From: Opitutaceae bacterium
GTDB lineage: Bacteria; Verrucomicrobiota; Verrucomicrobiia; Opitutales; Opitutaceae
Length of the DNA: 6,084 bases
Direction of reading: 5' to 3'
NCBI GenBank assembly: GCA_031254955.1
Contig: JAIRTK010000356.1
Span: forward strand, 1 to 6,084
Of this stretch, positions 1 through 4,476 are shown one piece after another. A program made the position numbers and the translations under genes. The notes below the pieces were generated by a model. It had not been told where the DNA came from. It ran no database searches and worked only from the letters and a program-made list of their open reading frames with translations. The first letter of the stretch is position 1, and each line of letters opens with the position of its first letter.

Positions 1-149
1 GCCGGCGGAGCGTCCACCCAGCGCGGCCAGGCCGCGACGTTGCGCCGCGAGAATGTCCAGCGCAAAACATCCCGCCACCGCACCGGCGGCGGCGCGCCCG
101 GCGTGAAAAACGTTTTCCCGTTGCAATGATCGGAAAGAGGAAAGGCCAC
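1..149 (-). CDS. MBL-fold metallo-hydrolase, N-terminal fragment (runs off window)
   Basis: Only the N-terminus is present, about 50 residues reading leftward off the window. The visible protein contains SDHCNGKTFFTPGAPPP followed by a segment with RDVLRW, SRRNVAAWP and RWVDAPP. This matches my recollection of the start of COG2220 / UlaG-RomA-like metallo-beta-lactamase-fold hydrolases, whose N-termini typically read SDHFDGxRFFNPG then a W-rich stretch ending WPxWV. Those enzymes later carry a metal-binding HxHxDH motif, which lies outside this window, so catalytic competence cannot be judged. I chose the GTG at 149 because a GGAG Shine-Dalgarno (156-159) sits 6 nt upstream. An in-frame ATG at 206 would add 19 residues of unfamiliar sequence and has no ribosome-binding site. 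Family assignment is likely; substrate is unknown. Confidence 0.68.
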   Translation of the reverse strand, partial: MAFPLSDHCNGKTFFTPGAPPPVRWRDVLRWTFSRRNVAAWPRWVDAPP

Positions 150-212
150 GCCGCACTCCAATAGGCATGTTGCTGGCCGAGGCAATAGACCTCTTCGGGA
201 AATCATCAGGAG

Positions 213-246
213 CGGAAAGCGCACGCGGTGCCGCGTGCGCTTTCCG
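213..246. repeat. Perfect 16-bp-arm palindrome in divergent spacer
   Basis: The left arm (213-228, CGGAAAGCGCACGCGG) and right arm (231-246) are exact reverse complements separated only by TG. The element lies between the leftward MBL gene and the rightward Fn3-domain gene. There is no T-run on either side, so it is not a canonical intrinsic terminator. If the MBL gene used the ATG at 206, the hairpin would end 7 nt before that codon. It could be a REP-like dispersed palindrome or a two-fold symmetric operator; the sequence alone does not decide. The spacer 150-356 shows no convincing promoter pair. Confidence 0.8.
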
Positions 247-356
247 GAAGTTGCGCACCTTTTCGATTTCCCCAAGAAATCTAATGCTTCCCGGTAAACC
301 GACGCCACTGATTCGGCTTGAGCGGTGGATGCGTCCGCTCCGTAATGGGTCGCCAC

Positions 357-1763
357 ATGACAAACCACGATACACGCTGGCGCACGTCCGTATCCATCGG
401 ACTACCCGGCCTTGTCATTATCCTCTCCTCCACCCTTGTCGTGACGGTGGGCGGGCTTTTCTGGCTGCTTAAAGAACAGGCGCGCGACCACGAGGCCGTG
501 ATGCTGGATGATGGACTTGATGCATCCGGGGAGACGAAAAACGTATCCGAATTTGAAATACAATCACCCGGAGCACTTCCGACGCAGGCCGGGCCGGACG
601 AACGGGCTTTGAGCAGGTCCATGCCGCCGGTCGGCGCGCTGGAATTCGAGGCCGTGGCACTGTCGCCGACCGAAATCAGGCTTCGCTGGAAAGGAGTCCC
701 GCCCGGTGTCGCCGCCCGCGTGGAGCGCCTCGACATGGAACGCGGTATCTGGACCGTAATTTGCGACATTGATGGCGGCGAAGGGGATTCCTTCACGGAC
801 AACGGCGTGATGCCCGGGCACGGCTACCACTACCGGCTCATCACGCACAACCGCTTCGGCGAAGGCGCGGAGATGCTTGCCTCATGCGGCACACCACTGC
901 CTGACGCCGGCGGCGCCGGAATCGTGGAGCGGATGGGTGACGACATCCCCCCACCGCCCGCGCCGCGCGGTTTTTTTCTGGTCAAGCAGCCCGGACTGGT
1001 TGATTCGAGTCCGCTCTACACCTTTCAGTGGACGGCGATCAATTTTAGCTTTGTGCAGATGCCACTGCCGTTTCGCACATACCGGGTTTACGCGAACGAC
1101 ACGCCGCTCGCCGACACGGGCGGCGGCAACACCTTCACACTCGACCCCACGACGCTGCACGACGGCAATCACGCGCTCTCGGTGGTCGTGGTGGACACCG
1201 CCGGGCGCGAATCCCTGCGCAGCGAGTCCGTGCTCGTGCGCGTGAATCCCGAGCTTCGGGCGACCAAGATGGTCGCGACACGCGAACTGAAAGCGGCGTT
1301 TCAGGTGAAAACGCTGGCACACGATGCCATCGCAACCGGCTTTTCGCCCAACGATGTCGCATGGGACAAGCACGCCGCGCTTGAGCGCGCGTCAGGGCGG
1401 CTGGTGCTTTCCACGCTCAGGCCCGACAGTTCGCCGGAGGTGGCGATGCACCGCCTTGCCAACGGCGGACCTGTCCGCGCCGACGGCGAATATCGAGTTG
1501 TCGTGACGAACCACGACCAGCGCGCCCGCCGCGTAAAATTCGTGTGGGTGGAGGTTTTCATCCCGCTCGGCAAAAACGGCGCGCCTGATCGGGAAGCCGC
1601 CCGGAGCCTCGCGGTGCGCGAATGCACACTGACGCTGGCCCCCGGCGACCGCGCGGCGAGCAGCGAAACGTTCAAAGTGAAATCCCCCGAAGAACCCGGC
1701 ACGGTTTATCTCGGTCTCATGGAACCGTTCGGAATCTCAGCCACGCCGGTTGGAGGCGATTGA
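357..1763 (+). CDS. Membrane-anchored protein with Fn3/Ig-like beta-sandwich domains, function unknown
   Basis: The product is 468 residues from the ATG at 357. A short basic N-terminus (MTNHDTRWRT) precedes one hydrophobic segment at about residues 12-37, predicting a single-pass inner-membrane anchor with most of the protein outside the cytoplasm. Residues 92-178 look like a fibronectin type III domain: a start like VGALEFEAVALSPTEIRLRW, then VERLD and the late strand GHGYHYRLITHNRFGEG. A PPPPAP hinge near 198-203 leads to a second Ig-like domain (about 203-297, with YRVYANDTPL and LSVVVVDTAGRES). A third beta-rich region spans about 312-460. No catalytic motif is visible, so a binding or scaffold role is inference. 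In-frame alternatives at TTG 318 and ATG 345 exist; no start has a good Shine-Dalgarno, and 357 places the basic residues directly before the membrane segment. The unknown partner could be cell wall or another envelope protein. Confidence 0.82.
   Translation: MTNHDTRWRTSVSIGLPGLVIILSSTLVVTVGGLFWLLKEQARDHEAVMLDDGLDASGETKNVSEFEIQSPGALPTQAGPDERALSRSMPPVGALEFEAVALSPTEIRLRWKGVPPGVAARVERLDMERGIWTVICDIDGGEGDSFTDNGVMPGHGYHYRLITHNRFGEGAEMLASCGTPLPDAGGAGIVERMGDDIPPPPAPRGFFLVKQPGLVDSSPLYTFQWTAINFSFVQMPLPFRTYRVYANDTPLADTGGGNTFTLDPTTLHDGNHALSVVVVDTAGRESLRSESVLVRVNPELRATKMVATRELKAAFQVKTLAHDAIATGFSPNDVAWDKHAALERASGRLVLSTLRPDSSPEVAMHRLANGGPVRADGEYRVVVTNHDQRARRVKFVWVEVFIPLGKNGAPDREAARSLAVRECTLTLAPGDRAASSETFKVKSPEEPGTVYLGLMEPFGISATPVGGD
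1752..1756 (+). promoter_or_regulatory. Shine-Dalgarno GGAGG for the 1764 ATG
   Basis: GGAGG lies inside the last codons of the Fn3-domain gene, 7 nt before an ATG that directly abuts that gene's TGA stop. It is the strongest ribosome-binding site between 1740 and 1850 that is spaced correctly to a start codon. It serves the 28-codon ORF, not the Lrp/AsnC start at 1847, which has no site of its own. Confidence 0.55.
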
Positions 1764-1850
1764 ATGGATTGCCAGAAAAGGAGAATTCATTTCCCGAAAA
1801 AATTGTGTGGCTTCGCCGCGCCGCATTCGCGAATCTGCCCGTCCTTATGA
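1764..1850 (+). CDS. Possible 28-codon coupling/leader ORF ahead of the Lrp/AsnC gene
   Basis: An ATG immediately follows the TGA of the upstream gene (TGAATG) and is preceded by GGAGG at 7 nt. The ORF encodes 28 residues beginning MDCQKRRIHFPKK, rich in basic residues and with three Cys, and ends in a TGA that overlaps the regulator's start as ATGA (1847-1850). It thus spans exactly the gap between two genes. The regulator lacks its own Shine-Dalgarno, so translational coupling through this short ORF is a reasonable inference. No family is recognised. It may be only a ribosome delivery device rather than a functional peptide, or the arrangement may be chance. Confidence 0.35.
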   Translation: MDCQKRRIHFPKKLCGFAAPHSRICPSL

Positions 1851-2335
1851 ATCCTGTTCTGAAGCTGTTGCTCGAAGACGGCGGCCTCACCACGGCGCAA
1901 ATGGCGCAGGTGGCGGGTCTCTCCGTCGGACAAGTCGAACAGCACCTGGAACAGTTGAAGAAAGATAAAATCTTCCTCGGCTGGCGTCCGGTGCTCGATC
2001 TCTCCAAAGAGGCCGCCGCCGCCGCGTCCGTGCGCGCCGTCATCGAGGTCAAGGTGACTCCGGAGCGCGGGGGCGGCTTCAACCACCTCGCCGAGCGCAT
2101 CGCGAAATTCGACGAAGTCGAATCGTGCTACCTCATGTCGGGCGCCTATGATCTGCTCGTGTTCGCGCGCGGCGCCTCGCTGCAAAAAGTCGCCGCGTTC
2201 GTGTCGGAAAAACTCTCCACCATCGAGGGCGTGCTCTCGACGGCGACGCACTTCATGCTGCGCTGCTACAAGGAGCAGGGCTTCCTGCTGGAGGAAAACG
2301 AGGACAACCGCTCCCGCCTCAACGTCGCGCCCTGA
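1847..2335 (+). CDS. Lrp/AsnC-family transcriptional regulator
   Basis: The product is 162 residues, normal for the family. An N-terminal winged helix-turn-helix at about residues 3-50 (LKLLLEDGGLTT, VAGLSVGQVEQHLEQLKKD) should bind DNA. A RAM ligand-binding and oligomerisation domain follows at about 62-142, with a beta strand around VRAVIEVKV and the family's effector-loop pattern CYLMSGAYDLLVFA at 94-107. Family members form dimers to octamers and respond to amino acids. This gene lies 70 nt upstream of an aminotransferase on the same strand, so control of that gene, itself, or both is likely by analogy but not shown. The HTH starts only a few residues after Met1, slightly shorter than classical Lrp. 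The ATG at 1847 has no Shine-Dalgarno and overlaps the stop of a 28-codon ORF. The effector amino acid cannot be read from sequence. Confidence 0.9.
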   Translation: MNPVLKLLLEDGGLTTAQMAQVAGLSVGQVEQHLEQLKKDKIFLGWRPVLDLSKEAAAAASVRAVIEVKVTPERGGGFNHLAERIAKFDEVESCYLMSGAYDLLVFARGASLQKVAAFVSEKLSTIEGVLSTATHFMLRCYKEQGFLLEENEDNRSRLNVAP

Positions 2336-2337
2336 CG

Positions 2338-2386
2338 CGCACGCACGCACGCAACCGCCCTTCCCGGCAACCCAACTCTCTCTCTC
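2338..2386. repeat. Simple-sequence tracts (CGCA-type and CT) in regulator-aminotransferase spacer
   Basis: Right after the regulator's stop, a CGCA-type tract occupies about 2338-2353. A CT tract (CTCTCTCTCTC) lies at 2376-2386, just before the aminotransferase ribosome-binding site. The spacer shows no hairpin-plus-T-run terminator, consistent with readthrough between the two genes. Short tandem tracts of this kind can vary in length by slippage; whether they do so here is unknown. Confidence 0.6.
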
Positions 2387-2390
2387 GCAC

Positions 2391-2395
2391 AGGAG
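2391..2395 (+). promoter_or_regulatory. Shine-Dalgarno AGGAG of the aminotransferase
   Basis: AGGAG sits 10 nt before the ATG at 2406. It is one of the few textbook ribosome-binding sites in the window and supports that start. The spacing is slightly longer than ideal. Confidence 0.7.
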
Positions 2396-2405
2396 CACCA
2401 TCCCA

Positions 2406-3590
2406 ATGAGCACCACCGACCCGAAAAAATGGGTGGCGGGCCACGTCGCCTCGCTGCCCAAAAGCGGCATCCGTGATTTCTTTGAACTCGTCGCCAAAAT
2501 GAAAGGCCAGGACGTGATTTCGCTCGGCGTGGGCGAACCCGATTTCGTCACGCCGTGGCACGTCCGCGAGGCCGCCATCTACGCGCTCGAACGCGGAAAA
2601 ACCTACTACACCTCGAACCTCGGCCTGATCGAACTGCGCCACGCCATCGCCGACTACGTGGCGGAGCACTTCGCCGTCGCCTACCGGCCCGACGACCAAA
2701 TCCTCGTCACCGTCGGCGTCAGCGAAGCCCTCGACCTCGCCTTCCGCGCGTTCTGCAACCCCGGCGACAAAGTGATGTTTCACCAACCCTGCTACGTCTC
2801 CTACCACCCGGGCATCGCGCTCGCGCACGGCCAGGGCATCGCCGTGCCGACCTTCGCCAAGGACCACTTCGCCCTCACCGCCGACGCGCTCCGCTCCGCC
2901 TGGCAGCCCGGCGCGAAAATCCTCATGCTGAGCCTCCCGTGCAACCCCACCGGCGGCACCTGCACGCGCGCGCAACTCGAAGCCATCGCCGCCTTCGCCC
3001 GCGAAAAAGACCTGCTCGTCCTCAGCGACGAAATCTACTCCGAGCTTACCTTCGAAGGCGCGCACACCAGCATCGCCAGCCTTCCCGGCATGGCCGGGCG
3101 CACCCTCTTCCTGCACGGCTTCTCGAAAGCCTTTGCGATGACCGGCTGGCGCATCGGCTACGCCTGCGGCCCCGCGCCGCTCATCGACGCGATGATGAAA
3201 GTGCACCAGTATTCGATGATGTGCGCCTCCATCATCGCGCAGGAAGGCGCGCTCGAAGCCCTGCGCCACGGCTGGGACAACGTCTGCCGCATGCGCGAGC
3301 AATACCACCGCCGCCGCGACCTCATCGTGCGCCGCCTCAACGCCGCCGGCCTCGCGTGCCATGCGCCGCGCGGCTCCTTCTACGCGTTCCCCAACCTCGC
3401 CGCCACCGGCCTCACGGAACAGGAATTCGCCGTCGGCCTGCTCGAAAAGGAAAAAGTCGCCGTCGTCCCCGGCACGGCCTTCGGCGAAGGCGGCGCCGGC
3501 CACGTCCGCGCCTGTTTCGCGACCGCCTACGACCAGATCATCGAAGCCTGCGACCGCATCGAACGCTTCGTCCAAAAAGTCAGGAAGTAG
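2406..3590 (+). CDS. PLP-dependent class I/II aminotransferase
   Basis: The 394-residue product is a fold-type I aminotransferase of usual length, expected to be a cytoplasmic homodimer transferring an amino group from an amino acid to a 2-oxo acid. Visible landmarks are SLGVGEPDFVTP (39-50), YTSNLGLIELRHAI near the active-site entry, LPCNPTGG (177-184; the Asn contacts PLP), SDEIYSEL (207-214; Asp pairs with the pyridine nitrogen and Tyr with the PLP oxygen), and HGFSKAFAMTGWRIGY (237-252) with Schiff-base Lys241. Arg368 in GHVRACFA is placed to bind the substrate carboxylate. All key residues are intact. It resembles the broad alanine/aspartate/aromatic aminotransferase group (PatA/AlaT/AspC-like); substrate is not resolvable by eye. 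It follows an Lrp/AsnC regulator on the same strand, suggesting amino-acid-responsive control. The TAG stop lies inside a dispersed palindromic repeat. Confidence 0.96.
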   Translation: MSTTDPKKWVAGHVASLPKSGIRDFFELVAKMKGQDVISLGVGEPDFVTPWHVREAAIYALERGKTYYTSNLGLIELRHAIADYVAEHFAVAYRPDDQILVTVGVSEALDLAFRAFCNPGDKVMFHQPCYVSYHPGIALAHGQGIAVPTFAKDHFALTADALRSAWQPGAKILMLSLPCNPTGGTCTRAQLEAIAAFAREKDLLVLSDEIYSELTFEGAHTSIASLPGMAGRTLFLHGFSKAFAMTGWRIGYACGPAPLIDAMMKVHQYSMMCASIIAQEGALEALRHGWDNVCRMREQYHRRRDLIVRRLNAAGLACHAPRGSFYAFPNLAATGLTEQEFAVGLLEKEKVAVVPGTAFGEGGAGHVRACFATAYDQIIEACDRIERFVQKVRK

Positions 3591-3612
3591 GGGCGTCGCT
3601 TGCGACGCCCGT
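3587..3612 (+). repeat. 26-nt dispersed palindromic repeat, copy 1
   Basis: The repeat begins GTAGGGGC and contains an 8-bp stem GGGCGTCG / CGACGCCC (3591-3598 and 3603-3610) around a CTTG loop. The first four bases include the aminotransferase TAG stop. A near-identical copy lies in the opposite orientation at 4443-4468, differing by one compensated stem base pair. No T-run follows the hairpin, so it is a poor intrinsic terminator. It looks like a REP-type interspersed palindrome. Confidence 0.8.
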
Positions 3613-3658
3613 CGCGGCTGTGTCATTCCGCCGGCATGCAAACCTCCAGCTTAATCCC

Positions 3659-4180
3659 ATGAAATCAAAAATACTTCTCACCGGCCTTGTGTGCCTCCTG
3701 CTCGCAAACAGCGCGCCCGCGCGCGACGATGATGTGTTAATTGATTCCAAAAATACCCTGGATGGCGAATACCTTGTGGTAATAAAACGCGGACGGGACG
3801 GCGCCCAAGCCGTGATGGGAGGCTCCGGCATAAAGCTCTCTGCCATAAAAGAAATGCTGCAAACCACCGAAGAGTTGTCGCAACAAGTAAACAGGCATGA
3901 GAAAATGCTGCCACGCGACGGAGAAAAAATCCCGAGTTTCTCGGGGATTTCCGGGGACGGCCCCATAGTGACAAAAAGCAGCTTCAATGAAATCAGGGAA
4001 TCCCGCATAAGCACCTCCGACGTGGAGAAAACAATGCGCGCCACCGAGAAGTTGTCCCGCCGCGTGAATGACGAAATGCGGCGCACCATCGAGTCGCAGG
4101 AACGCCGCATAGAGGAACTGGGGCGGACTGTGCGGGAATTGAAAAGCCAGATGGAGGAATTAAGAAGAAAACAAAAATAA
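3659..4180 (+). CDS. Secreted coiled-coil protein of unknown function
   Basis: The product is 173 residues. Met1 is followed by two Lys, a hydrophobic core (ILLTGLVCLLLA) and an A-x-A site (ANSAPA, cleavage likely after Ala21), a good Sec signal peptide; no proper lipobox is present. The mature part begins acidic (RDDDVLIDS), has a short beta-like stretch (GEYLVVIKRG) and then becomes mostly charged helix. Residues 124-173 are a strongly predicted coiled coil (IESQERRIEELGRTVRELK). A short motif occurs twice, TEELSQQVN at 70-78 and TEKLSRRVN at 129-137. Codon use differs from neighbours: seven of twelve Ile codons are ATA, against one seen in der. There is no clear Shine-Dalgarno. I do not recognise the family; a periplasmic structural or stress-related role would be a guess. 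Confidence 0.8.
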   Translation: MKSKILLTGLVCLLLANSAPARDDDVLIDSKNTLDGEYLVVIKRGRDGAQAVMGGSGIKLSAIKEMLQTTEELSQQVNRHEKMLPRDGEKIPSFSGISGDGPIVTKSSFNEIRESRISTSDVEKTMRATEKLSRRVNDEMRRTIESQERRIEELGRTVRELKSQMEELRRKQK

Positions 4181-4207
4181 GGACGCTTTGAAAAAAAACA
4201 AAACGAA

Positions 4208-4319
4208 CGATTTTTAATCGCGGAAGCGCGGAAAAGCGGAGCTGCGGAACATCATGAAAAACAATCTTTGCAAACGGGTTTCCGCGTTTCCGTCCTTTCG
4301 CGCTTCCGCAATTAAATCG
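4208..4319. repeat. Long imperfect inverted repeat, possible bidirectional terminator or MITE-like element
   Basis: The left arm (4208-4250) and right arm (4278-4319) are imperfect reverse complements sharing CGATTT...AAT, a perfect 11-bp core GCGGAAGCGCG (4220-4230 with 4299-4309), then CGGA and GCGGAA. The loop is 27 nt. Each arm is built from short GCGGAA-type units. A T5 run (4322-4326) follows the right arm, and an A-rich stretch ends before the left arm, so the folded RNA could end transcription from either strand. The element lies 28 nt after the coiled-coil gene. No transposase gene is present; a MITE-like or REP-cluster origin is the alternative. Confidence 0.7.
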
Positions 4320-4378
4320 AGTTTTTCAAAATGCCCATAATATTATTCCCCAACGAAACCCCGGCTCCAATATATTCT

Positions 4379-4402
4379 CCGGGCCAGGGCGTTCCGGCCC
4401 GG
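4379..4402. repeat. 7-bp GC hairpin upstream of der
   Basis: CCGGGCC (4379-4385) pairs perfectly with GGCCCGG (4396-4402) around a 10-nt loop. It lies in the spacer before der, shortly after an AT-rich patch (4338-4376) that includes TATATT at 4371-4376. That hexamer resembles a -10 box, but there is no matching -35 box at 17 nt, so I do not call a promoter. Apart from the long inverted repeat, this hairpin and the 26-nt repeat, I see nothing else in 4181-4476. Confidence 0.45.
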
Positions 4403-4442
4403 CCATCCAAGAGTCCACATTCATTTCAAACCCACCCGTCCA

Positions 4443-4468
4443 ACGGGCTTCGCAAGCGAAGCCCCTAC
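4443..4468 (-). repeat. 26-nt dispersed palindromic repeat, copy 2 (inverted)
   Basis: Read on the minus strand, this begins GTAGGGGC and matches the repeat at 3587-3612 in 24 of 26 positions. The two differences form one stem base pair (G:C there, T:A here), so the 8-bp stem GGGCTTCG / CGAAGCCC (4445-4452 and 4457-4464) is kept. On the plus strand it ends 8 nt before the der ATG and occupies the region where a Shine-Dalgarno would be; none is seen. Confidence 0.8.
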
Positions 4469-4476
4469 AAATTACC

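Noticed and set aside
251..287. TTGCGC and nearby AT-rich hexamers as a sigma-70 promoter for the Fn3-domain gene
   Set aside because: No hexamer resembling TATAAT lies at 16-18 nt; the nearest candidates are poor or wrongly spaced.
320..340. Small hairpin GAGCGG / CCGCTC before the Fn3-domain gene as a regulatory leader
   Set aside because: A 6-bp stem with a 9-nt loop is common by chance in GC-rich DNA, and nothing else supports a riboswitch or attenuator.
1622..1846. N-terminal extension of the Lrp/AsnC protein back to 1622
   Set aside because: It overlaps the end of the Fn3-domain gene in another frame and resembles no Lrp sequence. The HTH begins right after the ATG at 1847 and total length is then normal.
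2319..3641. Long minus-strand open frame (440 codons) opposite the aminotransferase
   Set aside because: It has biased Ala/Gly/Asp/Val composition typical of an antisense shadow. The plus strand encodes an intact aminotransferase.
2555..3658. N-terminal extension of the coiled-coil protein back to 2555
   Set aside because: The extension is Arg/Pro-rich out-of-frame reading of the aminotransferase. The signal peptide beginning at the ATG at 3659 marks the true start.
3927..3949. Hairpin AATCCCGAG / CTCGGGGATT inside the coiled-coil gene as an internal terminator
   Set aside because: The stem has a bulge and no T-run follows. It lies within an intact reading frame, so a chance pairing is the simpler reading.
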